Part shown: piece by piece, positions 8,419 through 16,081 of the stretch
How positions within the stretch are numbered: position 1 is the stretch's first letter
Layout: each line of letters starts with the position of its first letter
Source: Bacteroides sp.
Lineage (GTDB): Bacteria; Bacteroidota; Bacteroidia; Bacteroidales; Muribaculaceae
Assembly: GCA_014801585.1 (NCBI GenBank)
Contig: JAAVDX010000020.1
Coordinates: forward strand, 1 to 39,898
Length of the DNA stretch: 39,898 bases
Reading direction: 5' to 3'
Position numbers and translations under genes: made by a program
Notes under the pieces: model-generated
Databases searched by the model: none
What the model was told of the DNA's origin: nothing
Seen by the model: the letters and a program-made list of their open reading frames with translations, nothing else

Positions 8419-9615
8419 ATGCATATCTCTACTTCCCCTAAATATAAAAAGCCTGACTTGCGAAGGTCGTTAGTTGGCAAGCTACGGATAGCCATGCTCG
8501 CAATGATCTGTCTTTTCACTATAATAACTGCCTCTGCAGAGATTGTAACTCAGAAGCAGGCTCAAAGTCTCGCGCAGCAATTTTTCAATCAGGTATATAA
8601 AGAAGCATCCGCTCCCGTAAAGATGGTCTATAATGGGAAGCGGTTGACAACCGGCCGACTCTTCACCCCATTTTACGTATATAATCATCCGCGTGGAGGC
8701 TTCGTAATCATATCAGCCGAGAATAAGACCTTTCCGATTCTTGCCTACAGTCTGAAGGAAAACTTCAATCCGGATGCTTTGAGCCCCTCCGAACGTGGAT
8801 GGCTATCAAGCTACGCGCGAGATATCGAGATGATTCGTTATGACTCAAGAGTGCCGGAAGAGGCTATAGCAGCCTGGAGAGACTATCCATCATTCGTTGT
8901 CGGTATGCTCGATGCTCCATATAATGCTACCGATACAAATCTGGAGATGGCGACAGTCGCTGATGAGTTACAGACACTCCTTGCAATTGACGATTCCGAT
9001 TCATCACGCGATGGAGAATACTCCGCCTTCTACACTCCGTCGCAATGGAGCGATATGATCAACAGCGAACTTCAGAAGAAAGGAGAGGTAGCCATAGGAT
9101 ACGTCGACCATGACCAGCGTCTAACCCCCGGAATAATCCACGGGCGTCAGGGTGATTATTATAGAATAGAATTTGATCGCAGAAATACCTGGCTTGTGCG
9201 CCTTACTCCTGCTGAATTTCTCGGCGATCGTCTCGTAGCAATTATAGGAACACCGCGTTATCATGCTCCCGCAGAGGAAGAGGCTCCGTCATTTGAATTT
9301 TATGATTCCTATATTTCTGAACATAGAGCCGACTCTCAACCCTCCACAAATTCTATCGAAGATGTCCGCATGGCTCTGATTGAAGATCAGCCGGTAGTAA
9401 AAGCGATCGGTGGTGGACATTTCGATGTCATGCTCCCTGAAAACGCTTCGTTGGCTATGCTGTATAATCTCAACGGAAGCCACATTGGCCGCGCAACCTA
9501 CGGAGGATCATCCAACGTAGCCCACATAAATCTCGAAGGAGAACCGCAGGGATTTTACCTCGCTCTCATCTTCGGCGAGTCCGGAAGACCCTATGGCATT
9601 AAACTATACCGTTAG
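8419..9615 (+). CDS. Secreted Spi-domain protein without a C10 protease core
   Basis: 398 residues with a long N-terminal signal peptide (basic to about residue 27, then hydrophobic MLAMICLFTIITASA). Residues about 42-135 match the prodomain of C10 proteases: a QAQSLAQQFFNQ helix, FYVYNHPRGGFVIISAENKTFPILAYS, and PSERGWLSSYARDIE, closely parallel to the C10 protease at 513-3539 (SEGYVIVSADDKFPAVLGYS, MKNWLDGYANQM). No TGC(V/A)ATA nucleophile block follows, so it cannot be an active C10 enzyme. Residues about 210-285 (GIIHGRQGDYYRIEF, LVRLTPAE) may be a remnant of the protease beta-sheet domain. The C terminus (LYNLNGSHIGRA...GFYLALIFGESG) resembles a T9SS-type sorting domain. Role inferred: a secreted inhibitor or immunity protein for a C10 protease, or a degenerate protease. 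Confidence 0.75.
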   Translation: MHISTSPKYKKPDLRRSLVGKLRIAMLAMICLFTIITASAEIVTQKQAQSLAQQFFNQVYKEASAPVKMVYNGKRLTTGRLFTPFYVYNHPRGGFVIISAENKTFPILAYSLKENFNPDALSPSERGWLSSYARDIEMIRYDSRVPEEAIAAWRDYPSFVVGMLDAPYNATDTNLEMATVADELQTLLAIDDSDSSRDGEYSAFYTPSQWSDMINSELQKKGEVAIGYVDHDQRLTPGIIHGRQGDYYRIEFDRRNTWLVRLTPAEFLGDRLVAIIGTPRYHAPAEEEAPSFEFYDSYISEHRADSQPSTNSIEDVRMALIEDQPVVKAIGGGHFDVMLPENASLAMLYNLNGSHIGRATYGGSSNVAHINLEGEPQGFYLALIFGESGRPYGIKLYR

Positions 9616-9667
9616 AGCCCTCGACATTATCTGACATAAAACGACATACAATTTATTTAGAGACGAT

Positions 9668-9937
9668 ATGACACGTTTTTTTCGAAGCAAACTTTTTGCT
9701 TGGCTTGCCTTTGCATTGGTGATAATCATGCTGGTCGCCACCTTCTCCGTGCGCACCGTGTGGTGGGGATTCATCGACATCTTCTTTGCCTTTATGGCAG
9801 CCTTCATCAACCTGATGGCAGTAATATTGAAAAAGATCAATCCCGTAGTCAGCAGGATGCTCGATAAATGGACCTTCATCTTCTGTATCCTCTTTCTCCT
9901 GGCCTTTATAGGCGAATGGATAGCATATTCCTTCTGA
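9668..9937 (+). CDS. Small three-helix membrane protein of unknown function
   Basis: 89 residues, nearly all hydrophobic, with three predicted membrane helices at about 9-27, 33-54 and 69-87. A basic N terminus (MTRFFRSK) and a KKINPVV loop suggest an N-in orientation. I do not recognise the family. It begins 52 bp after the Spi-domain gene, and a strong bidirectional terminator (10013-10046) follows, so it may share a transcript with that gene. Start chosen at the only ATG upstream of the first helix. It looks intact and of native composition. Confidence 0.7.
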   Translation: MTRFFRSKLFAWLAFALVIIMLVATFSVRTVWWGFIDIFFAFMAAFINLMAVILKKINPVVSRMLDKWTFIFCILFLLAFIGEWIAYSF

Positions 9938-10012
9938 ATTTCATTACGTGAGAGGTAGGACAGCTTGGCAGGCTAAGATGAATTTAAGCCTACAGGCCGG
10001 GGGATAAAATAG

Positions 10013-10046
10013 AGAGGGTCGGGAATCCATGGATTCCCGACCCTCT
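10013..10046. terminator. Bidirectional terminator between convergent genes
   Basis: 16-bp perfect arms (10013-10028 and 10031-10046) with only AT between them, so in practice a shorter stem with a larger loop forms. It lies between the plus-strand small membrane gene and the minus-strand mdh, serving both. Confidence 0.8.
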
Positions 10047-10081
10047 TACTTATAATGGGGTTATTGATAATCTGTCAGAGA

Positions 10082-11011
10082 TTAGCAGGGGAGAGCAGCA
10101 TTGGTTTTCTTCACTGCCTCAGCGCTCTTCTTGAAGAGTTCCTTCTCAGCCTCGTTGAGGGGGAGTTCGATGATCTTTTCGATACCACCCTTGCCGAGCA
10201 GACAGGGAACGCCGATGCAGAGATCGCTCTCGCCATATTCGCCCTCGAGAAGAGCGGAGCAGGGGATGATGGCCTTCTGGTCGTGGATTACGGCTTCTAC
10301 TACTTCAGCAGTTGCAGCGCCGGGAGCATACCATGCAGAAGTGCCGAGAAGCTTAGTGAGAGTAGCACCGCCTACCATAGTGTCGGCAACTACCTTATCA
10401 AGCACCTCTTCAGAGAGAAGAGTGTCGCAGGGTACACCGCGGAGAGTAGCATAGCGCTTCATGGGGATCATTGTAGTGTCGCCATGGCCGCCGATTACGA
10501 AGCCTTCAACCTCATTCGGGTTAGCCTCCAGAGCCTGGCTGAGATAGTATTTGAAACGGCTGCTGTCGAGCGCACCGCCCATTCCGATGATGCGGTTTTT
10601 GGGAATACCTGCGATTTTGTGGATGAGGTAAGTCATTGTGTCCATCGGGTTGGAAACGCATACGATTACTGCATCCGGGCTATATTTGAGCACGCTTTCA
10701 GTCACCTGCTTTACGATACCTGCATTTACGCCGATAAGCTCTTCGCGAGTCATGCCGGGCTTACGGGGAATACCGGAAGTGATAACGACTACGTCCGATC
10801 CTGCAGTAGCTTCGTAATTATTAGTTACACCCTTGATGCGAGTATTCATATCAAGCAGATTGGCAATCTGCATCATATCCATGGCTTTGCCCTCGGCAAC
10901 GCCTTCCTTGATGTCGAGCATTACTACCTCATCGGCTACTTCACGAAGTGCAATCACGTTGACTGCGGTAGCGCCTACGTTGCCGGCGCCTACGACTGTT
11001 ACTTTAGACAT
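10082..11011 (-). CDS. mdh: Malate dehydrogenase, NAD-dependent (LDH-like type)
   Basis: Interconverts malate and oxaloacetate; in Bacteroidales it works in the reductive branch to fumarate and succinate. 309 residues of the lactate-dehydrogenase-like MDH group. The Rossmann loop is GAGNVGA (8-14), and Asp33 at the end of beta-2 (MLDIKEG) selects NAD over NADP. The mobile substrate loop SGIPRKPGMTREEL has Arg83 and Arg89; Arg, unlike the Gln of LDH, specifies dicarboxylates. Asp149 and Arg152 (GGALDSSRF) and catalytic His176 (GGHGDTT) complete the site. The gene converges on the 89-residue membrane gene and lies 113 bp downstream of the TsaC-like gene, with a TATTTTTG box between them, so it probably has its own promoter. 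Confidence 0.96.
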   Translation of the reverse strand: MSKVTVVGAGNVGATAVNVIALREVADEVVMLDIKEGVAEGKAMDMMQIANLLDMNTRIKGVTNNYEATAGSDVVVITSGIPRKPGMTREELIGVNAGIVKQVTESVLKYSPDAVIVCVSNPMDTMTYLIHKIAGIPKNRIIGMGGALDSSRFKYYLSQALEANPNEVEGFVIGGHGDTTMIPMKRYATLRGVPCDTLLSEEVLDKVVADTMVGGATLTKLLGTSAWYAPGAATAEVVEAVIHDQKAIIPCSALLEGEYGESDLCIGVPCLLGKGGIEKIIELPLNEAEKELFKKSAEAVKKTNAALPC

Positions 11012-11087
11012 TTTTGTCAGTGTTTTTATAAGGTTTTAGTTTTGGGTCATATTCAGGAGAGATGTGCAGACGAGAACTTCCGCAATG

Positions 11088-11095
11088 CAAAAATA
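11088..11095 (-). promoter_or_regulatory. Possible -7 element for mdh
   Basis: The minus strand reads TATTTTTG, a match to TAnnTTTG, about 77 nt upstream of the mdh start. No TTTG lies at the right distance upstream, so it is only a candidate. Confidence 0.3.
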
Positions 11096-11124
11096 CGGAA
11101 AAAATTCGTTATATAAAAATTTTA

Positions 11125-11733
11125 TCAATCTAAAATTCCCTTACCCTGTCGGATTATTTCAGGCGACTCGCTTTCGCGGCAGTCAATAATAGTAGTATAT
11201 TGATTATCGCCATCGCCGGCGTCGGCAATAAGGTCGATTCCGCGGTTGCCGTAGCGTTCGGCAATAAGGTCGGGTTCGCGGGCTTCGTCATCATCGGCAA
11301 ATTCTATAGAGGTTGTCAGTATCGGATGACCCAACGTAGTGGCAATCGCGCGAGCCGTAGCTGAATCCGGAATACGGACACCCACTGTCTTCCTTCCCTT
11401 GAATGCCTTCGGGAGATGGCGCGAGGAGCGGAAAAGGAAAGTGAACGGCCCCGGCGTCAGATCTTTAATAAGATTGAATCCTGCGTCATCAATAATGGCA
11501 TATTCAGCAGCCATGGAGATGTCGGAGCAGATAATCGACAGATTATTCTTCTCCGGATCCAAGCCCTTAAGTCTGCATAACTCATTGATAGCTTTTTGAT
11601 TCAGCGCATCGCATACTATGGCATAGACTGAATCTGTCGGGATAATAGCCAATCCTCCGGATGCCAATACGTCAGCAATCTCCTGAGCCTGACTCTCAGA
11701 AGGATTATCATTCCATATCTTTATCTTGTCCAT
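11125..11733 (-). CDS. L-threonylcarbamoyladenylate synthase family protein (TsaC/YrdC/Sua5)
   Basis: Expected to make threonylcarbamoyl-AMP from threonine, bicarbonate and ATP for t6A37 tRNA modification. 202 residues, a stand-alone YrdC domain without the Sua5 C-terminal domain. The family signatures are GGLAIIPTDSVYAIVCDA (nucleotide site), INELCRLKGLDPEKN with the conserved Lys and Arg, LTPGPFTFLFR, and GRKTVGVRIPDS followed by PILTTSIE. The end of the protein (EPDLIAERYGNRGIDLIADAGDG) is also typical. Bacteria often have more than one YrdC protein, so I leave the symbol open. It is divergent from mtnN, and the shared region has TAnnTTTG boxes on both strands. Confidence 0.85.
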   Translation of the reverse strand: MDKIKIWNDNPSESQAQEIADVLASGGLAIIPTDSVYAIVCDALNQKAINELCRLKGLDPEKNNLSIICSDISMAAEYAIIDDAGFNLIKDLTPGPFTFLFRSSRHLPKAFKGRKTVGVRIPDSATARAIATTLGHPILTTSIEFADDDEAREPDLIAERYGNRGIDLIADAGDGDNQYTTIIDCRESESPEIIRQGKGILD

Positions 11734-11759
11734 TCCTACAAATTCAAATTAAAATTTTC

Positions 11760-11798
11760 CAAAGATAATAAAAACTCACAGAAAAAATTGTAAATTTG
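11760..11798. promoter_or_regulatory. Divergent -7 elements for the TsaC-like gene and mtnN
   Basis: The minus strand has TATCTTTG at 11760-11767, 27 nt from the TsaC-like start codon. The plus strand has TAAATTTG at 11791-11798, about 104 nt from mtnN. The -33 elements are not clear for either. Confidence 0.35.
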
Positions 11799-11901
11799 CA
11801 CAAAAATATTAATTCTGCGAGATTCCGGAAGTCATGGTGGGGACAGTTCCCCTTCATCCGATCGGGAATCCGACGTTGATATAACAATTCTCAAAAGAAA
11901 A

Positions 11902-12582
11902 ATGAAGATTGCATTATTGGCCGCCATGGATAAGGAAGTGGCGTTGCTGAAGAACATTATTGAGGACAAAGAGGAGGTGACGCTCCTCGGTTTGAACGTC
12001 TTGGTCGGCCGCATCGATGAGCATGAGGTCGTGCTCGCCAAATGCGGTATCGGTAAGGTGAATGCAGCGCTGAATACGTATAAGATAATTCGTGCATTCA
12101 ATCCTGATCTGGTGATAAATTCAGGGGTTGCCGGTGGTGCCGGTGGCCTGCATATCGGAGACCTCCTCGTCGCCGGAGAGGTTGCATATCACGATGTATG
12201 GTGTGGCCCGGGCACAGAAAGAGGAGCAGCCGACGGCTTCAACGTTATTCTGACCCCTTCATCCCGAGTGCTTGAGATAGCCCGCGAAGAGATGAACCCC
12301 GACACTACCTCCTTCGGACTTATCGCTACCGGCGACATATTCATATCTACAGCAGATGAGATAAAGCGGATAAAAGAGATTTTCCCGCAGGCAGTAGCCG
12401 TAGATATGGAATCAGCAGCCATTGCACAGACCTGTGAATCCGAAGGAGTGGAATTTGCAGTAATTCGAGTAGTAAGCGATACTCCCGGAGAAGGAGAAAA
12501 CATCTCTCAATATAAAAATTTTTGGAGCGAAGCTCCCTCGAAGACCTTTAGCGCGGTCACCACAATCATAACCCGCCTCTGA
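11902..12582 (+). CDS. mtnN: 5'-methylthioadenosine/S-adenosylhomocysteine nucleosidase
   Basis: Splits adenine from MTA and SAH, relieving product inhibition of methylation and feeding methionine and purine salvage. 226 residues, close to the family length. MKIALLAAMDKEV places the catalytic acid Glu12 exactly as in the E. coli enzyme. NSGVAGGAGGLHIGDLLV is the phosphorylase-fold loop. VAVDMESAAIAQ holds Glu170 (ribose binding), and VVSDTPGE holds Asp193 (protonates the purine). Purine nucleoside phosphorylase (22444-23256) is of the same fold family but a different class. The gene converges on the FeoB-associated gene; repeat element A lies between them. Confidence 0.95.
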   Translation: MKIALLAAMDKEVALLKNIIEDKEEVTLLGLNVLVGRIDEHEVVLAKCGIGKVNAALNTYKIIRAFNPDLVINSGVAGGAGGLHIGDLLVAGEVAYHDVWCGPGTERGAADGFNVILTPSSRVLEIAREEMNPDTTSFGLIATGDIFISTADEIKRIKEIFPQAVAVDMESAAIAQTCESEGVEFAVIRVVSDTPGEGENISQYKNFWSEAPSKTFSAVTTIITRL

Positions 12583-12663
12583 TCAACTCCACCGAAATAT
12601 AATCGAAGAGCATAGATGTATCCCTACAAGTCATAGACGTGTATGTAGATAATCGACGAATCT

Positions 12664-12758
12664 AAGATTCGCAAGCTAAATCTTCGAATCCGACCTTATT
12701 ACTTATTACTTACTACTTATTACTTTTTAAGGATTGCAAATTGTAATTTGCAATCCTT
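12664..12758. repeat. Dispersed intergenic element, copy A
   Basis: Begins AAGATTCGCAAGCT and aligns without gaps for about 47 nt with copies at 30665 and 33611 (roughly four-fifths identical to the latter by eye). Next comes a tract of TTATTAC-like 7-bp units (about 12696-12727). It ends in a 14-bp hairpin (12729-12742 with 12745-12758). It fills most of the space between the convergent genes mtnN and the FeoB-associated gene, where the hairpin may serve as a terminator. It has no coding capacity. Confidence 0.6.
12729..12758. terminator. Hairpin closing repeat element A
   Basis: 14-bp perfect stem, loop GT, between the stop codons of convergent genes. The flanks are T-rich upstream and A/T-rich downstream, so termination in either direction is plausible but without a strong U tract. 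Confidence 0.5.
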
Positions 12759-12761
12759 AAA

Positions 12762-12974
12762 TCATTTACAGCAGTCCCGGCGCGTATTGTTCCGACGTGT
12801 ATCTTTCTCTTCTGACTTTTTATAGTCATGGCAAGTCTGCGACAAGGCACACCCGCAGCAGGAACCGCTCTTCTTGCTGCGGTTTTTCTTTCTCAAGCCC
12901 CTGATCATTCTCCACAATGCAAATATCACGATGAGAATAACCACTGCATACTGCCAAGTTGCATTTGCATCCAT
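12762..12974 (-). CDS. FeoB-associated Cys-rich membrane protein
   Basis: 70 residues: one N-terminal membrane helix (about 7-23, YAVVILIVIFALWRMI), a basic stretch (RGLRKKNRSKKSG), then a cytoplasmic Cys cluster (SCCGCALSQTCHDY) and a C-terminal CC. This order, helix then basic linker then CxxCxxC-like cluster, is that of the small proteins normally encoded beside the ferrous iron transporter FeoB, where a role in iron handling is suspected. No feoB is in this window, so here the gene is detached. It lies 47 bp downstream of topB in the mazG-topB direction and may be the last gene of that transcript. Confidence 0.8.
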   Translation of the reverse strand: MDANATWQYAVVILIVIFALWRMIRGLRKKNRSKKSGSCCGCALSQTCHDYKKSEEKDTRRNNTRRDCCK

Positions 12975-13021
12975 AATAATCCGATCTAAGATTTAAAAAT
13001 TGCGAGATGATAAGATACCCC

Positions 13022-14863
13022 TCAGATTCGTATATTAGAGGTGTCACTCAATACATTAAACGTAATCTGGCGAATCATCTCCTTCAGCTGGTTGATAAAC
13101 TCTGCCGGTGAATAATCGCCTCGCTCAATCATTCGCAGACGATTCTCCCATATACCGGTCAGTTCCGCACTTTTCAGCAACTCATCCTTAATCACACTTA
13201 TCAGATCAATTCCCGCCTGAGTGGCATGGATTGATTTTCTCACCTTCTTGATGTATTCTCTCTTGTAAAGAATCTCAATAATGGCCGCTCGGGTCGACGG
13301 ACGTCCTATGCCATTGGCTTTAAGTGCCTCCCGAAGATCCTCATCCTCCACTTGCGACCCGGCTGTCTCCATAGCCTTAAGCAACGTCCCCTCCGTAAAA
13401 TATTTAGGGGGCTGAGAAGTGCGTTTCACTTTCCTTGGTTTATGGGGTCCTGATTCTCCTTTTTCGAAAGCCGGCATTATCCGATCCTCATCTTTCGCAT
13501 CTTTATTATCCTTGCTGTCATCATCGGAGTCATCGGTAGCCGAATCTTTCGCATATACATTTTTCCAGCCCTTATCAAGAATAACCTTCCCCGTTGCCTT
13601 GAATTTATATTTCCCAACCTTGGCGTTCACCGTCGTCTGTTCAAACGTACAATCCGGATAAAACACGCAGATAAATCTCTTCGCTATAAGATCAAAGACA
13701 TTTCTCTCACGCTCCGTAAGATTCGTCGGGAGAGCCTGCCCTGTGGGGATAATGGCATGGTGATCAGTCACCTTGGAATTGTCGAACACCTTCTTACTCT
13801 TCTTAAGCTTTCTCCCCTTAAGGGGGTCGATGATAGGCATATATTCCTTAAGTCCCATAAGAATCTGACCACACTTCGGGTAGATGTCATCTGTGAGATA
13901 AGTTGTGTCGACACGCGGATAAGTAGCCACCTTCTTTTCATACAGGCTCTGGATAGTCTTCAGCGTGTCATCCGCGCTATATCCGAATTTTTTGTTGGCT
14001 TCTACCTGCAACGCTGTCAGGTCAAAGAGTCGGGGAGGAGCTTCAGTCCCCTTCTTCTTAGTCATATCTTCGATCTCAAGGGGGAGGGGAGATATTGTCT
14101 CAATAATTTTGTCCGCATCCTCCGGTCGTTCGAATGGTTTGAGCGACGATGAAAAGAGCACATCGCGATAAAGAGTCTTTAATTCCCATGTATCTTTAGG
14201 CACAAAATTCTCAATCTCCTTCTGTCGTTTCACGATCAGAGCGAGAGTCGGAGTCTGCACCCTGCCCACCGATAATACCGAACTTCCCACCGACTTATTG
14301 GCCCCCTTACGCGAATTCCCACGATATTTAAGCGTATACAGGCGCGTGGCGTTAATCCCGAGAATCCAATCGCCGATTGCCCTGCAGAGTCCGGCTTCAT
14401 AAAGGGGTTGGAGATCTTTTTCCGGTCGCAGATGAGAAAATCCTTCCCTGATTGCTTCATCCGTAAGCGAAGAAATCCAGAGTCGCTTTACGGGAATCTT
14501 ACATCCCGCCTTCTGCATGACCCACCGCTGAATCAGCTCACCCTCCTGCCCGGCATCACCACAGTTGATAATTTCCGATGCTTTGCAGATAAGTGATTCA
14601 ATTACGCGAAACTGACGTTCCGTCGTATTCTGAGGAATCAGCTTGATGCCGAAACGTGGCGGAATCATAGGGAGATAGGAAAGCGACCATGATTGCCACA
14701 ACGGAGTATAATCAGCCGGTTCCTTTAGGGTGCAAAGATGACCATAGGTCCACGTGACCCAATAGCCATTACCTTCGTAATAGCCGTCGTGACGGGTCGT
14801 TGCTCCTAATATTTTAGCGATATCACTTCCTACGGAAGGTTTCTCGGTGATACAAAGGATCAT
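13022..14863 (-). CDS. topB: DNA topoisomerase III (type IA)
   Basis: Relaxes negative supercoils and decatenates by passing a strand through a 5'-phosphotyrosine break; acts in recombination and fork resolution. 613 residues. The Toprim domain opens with ILCITEKPSVGSDIAKIL (Glu7) and carries the acidic metal site in CGDAGQEGELIQRW (101-114). SVGRVQTPTLALIV (198-211) is the type IA signature. The active-site Tyr315 lies in ATYPRVDTTYLTDD, and GIGRPSTRAAIIEIL follows. A charged insert (about 435-480, DSATDDSDDDSKDNKDAKDED) is less conserved. The C terminus lacks zinc-finger Cys clusters, as usual for TopB. It lies 81 bp after mazG and 47 bp before the FeoB-associated gene on the same strand. 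Confidence 0.95.
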   Translation of the reverse strand: MILCITEKPSVGSDIAKILGATTRHDGYYEGNGYWVTWTYGHLCTLKEPADYTPLWQSWSLSYLPMIPPRFGIKLIPQNTTERQFRVIESLICKASEIINCGDAGQEGELIQRWVMQKAGCKIPVKRLWISSLTDEAIREGFSHLRPEKDLQPLYEAGLCRAIGDWILGINATRLYTLKYRGNSRKGANKSVGSSVLSVGRVQTPTLALIVKRQKEIENFVPKDTWELKTLYRDVLFSSSLKPFERPEDADKIIETISPLPLEIEDMTKKKGTEAPPRLFDLTALQVEANKKFGYSADDTLKTIQSLYEKKVATYPRVDTTYLTDDIYPKCGQILMGLKEYMPIIDPLKGRKLKKSKKVFDNSKVTDHHAIIPTGQALPTNLTERERNVFDLIAKRFICVFYPDCTFEQTTVNAKVGKYKFKATGKVILDKGWKNVYAKDSATDDSDDDSKDNKDAKDEDRIMPAFEKGESGPHKPRKVKRTSQPPKYFTEGTLLKAMETAGSQVEDEDLREALKANGIGRPSTRAAIIEILYKREYIKKVRKSIHATQAGIDLISVIKDELLKSAELTGIWENRLRMIERGDYSPAEFINQLKEMIRQITFNVLSDTSNIRI

Positions 14864-14944
14864 TCGGTGGGCTTGAGTTGATTTTTTCAGTTTCGGAGAA
14901 TAGTTATTATAATGCGGAGAATTTGCTAAAGCACCGGAATAAAG

Positions 14945-15766
14945 TTACGCCTTCTTGGCAAGCGCGGCTTTAGCCTCATTCCAGATTTCGTCCATCTCTG
15001 AGAGCGACATGGATTTAAGATCAAGACCACGTTCCTTACAGGCCTGCTCAAGATAATTGAATCTGGATATGAATTTTTTGTTGGTCTTTTCCAAAGCATT
15101 CTCCGGATTTACTCCATAGAGACGCGCTGCATTGACCACGGCAAAGAGCAGATCACCGAATTCCTGCTCAAGCGCCTCCTTATCATTGCGTTCGATTTCA
15201 ATCTTGACTTCATCGATTTCTTCAGCCACTTTTTCCCATACCTGAGAAGGCTCTTCCCAATCGAATCCGACATTGCGCACTTTCTCCTGAATACGATTGG
15301 CCTTAATAAGAGCCGGTAGCGCTGATGGCACACCTCCCAATACAGTCTTATTACCACCTTTTTCCTTAAGCTTGATCTGCTCCCAGTTCTGAATTACTTC
15401 ATCGGAAGAGTCAGCCTTTACATCTCCGAATACGTGGGGATGACGGAAAATGAGTTTGTCCGACAACGCATTACACACATCTGCTATATCAAACTCTCCC
15501 TTCTCCGAAGCAATCTTAGAATAAAAAGCAATATGCAGCAGCACGTCGCCAAGCTCTTTCTTAATATTGAGAGTGTCGTCGTTAGCAAGAGCCTCCGCAA
15601 GTTCAAAGGTCTCTTCTATGGTATTGGGGCGCAATGATTCATTAGTCTGCTTGGCATCCCATGGACATTTCACTCTGAGTTCGTCGAGGATATCGAGCAT
15701 ACGCCCGAAGGCCTCAAGCTGCTCTTTACGTCGGGAAGATTTCGGGGTGGAGGTTATATTGCTCAT
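14945..15766 (-). CDS. mazG: Nucleoside triphosphate pyrophosphohydrolase MazG
   Basis: Hydrolyses (d)NTPs, including aberrant ones, to the monophosphate and pyrophosphate; cytoplasmic house-cleaning enzyme. 273 residues with two tandem MazG domains. The first has LRVKCPWDAKQTNESLRPN, then EETFELAEAL and KKELGDVLLHIAFY with the EExxE...ExxD magnesium-binding pattern. The second has KVAEEIDEVKIEIE and EQEFGDLLFAVVNAARL. GNKTVLGGVPSALPALIKA links the domains as in E. coli MazG. It is first in the minus-strand unit mazG-topB-FeoB-associated, with a promoter at 15851-15883. Confidence 0.95.
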   Translation of the reverse strand: MSNITSTPKSSRRKEQLEAFGRMLDILDELRVKCPWDAKQTNESLRPNTIEETFELAEALANDDTLNIKKELGDVLLHIAFYSKIASEKGEFDIADVCNALSDKLIFRHPHVFGDVKADSSDEVIQNWEQIKLKEKGGNKTVLGGVPSALPALIKANRIQEKVRNVGFDWEEPSQVWEKVAEEIDEVKIEIERNDKEALEQEFGDLLFAVVNAARLYGVNPENALEKTNKKFISRFNYLEQACKERGLDLKSMSLSEMDEIWNEAKAALAKKA

Positions 15767-15850
15767 AATAAGAATTTTAAATGTGATTTGTTATTGATGG
15801 AGCAGTCTGTCATAATGATGACGTTAAAAAAGACTTTTCCAACTTTAATG

Positions 15851-15883
15851 CAAAATTACGGAAAAATTGGGATTATTTGCAAA
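15851..15883 (-). promoter_or_regulatory. Promoter for mazG
   Basis: Minus strand TTTG (15880-15883), 21 bp, TAATTTTG (15851-15858). It overlaps the plus-strand nrnA promoter (15867-15899), so the two divergent promoters probably compete. Confidence 0.5.
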
Positions 15884-15899
15884 TAATGAGTTATCTTTG
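15867..15899 (+). promoter_or_regulatory. Promoter for the nrnA-DUF4827-glmM unit
   Basis: TTGG (15867-15870), 21 bp, TATCTTTG (15892-15899). Starting near 15906 it gives a leader of about 175 nt that includes the inverted repeat pair at 15973-16037. Confidence 0.5.
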
Positions 15900-15972
15900 T
15901 GGGTTGAAATGTTAATCGAAGGTTAAAAATATGGATTTTAGCCTCTGATTTCACTTAAAAATGGATAACAGT

Positions 15973-16043
15973 GTGTTTGAATTTAAATGATTTCAGAAAC
16001 TATCTAAATATTAATTTTGATTTAAATTCCAAACACTCTCTAA
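15973..16043. repeat. Inverted pair of the ATTTAAATTC(C)AAACACT repeat
   Basis: The left copy, 15973-15993, is the exact reverse complement of 458-478. The right copy, 16017-16043, reads the same way as copy 1 with one extra C and continues CTCTAAG. Together they can form a long imperfect stem (GTGTTTG-AATTTAAAT against its complement) with a loop of about 23 nt, placed in the nrnA leader. The region 15767-16081 otherwise holds only the two divergent promoters. Confidence 0.5.
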
Positions 16044-16081
16044 GTCGATAAAAAATTTCATTAAGGCCACAATACTCAGAT

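Noticed and set aside
10055..11116. 353-residue open frame on the plus strand opposite mdh
   Set aside because: Antisense shadow of a clear malate dehydrogenase; it crosses its promoter and terminator region and shows no family motifs.
12695..12728. Short regular repeats as a possible CRISPR array
   Set aside because: The period is 7 bp with no spacers and no cas genes; it is a simple tandem tract inside repeat element A.
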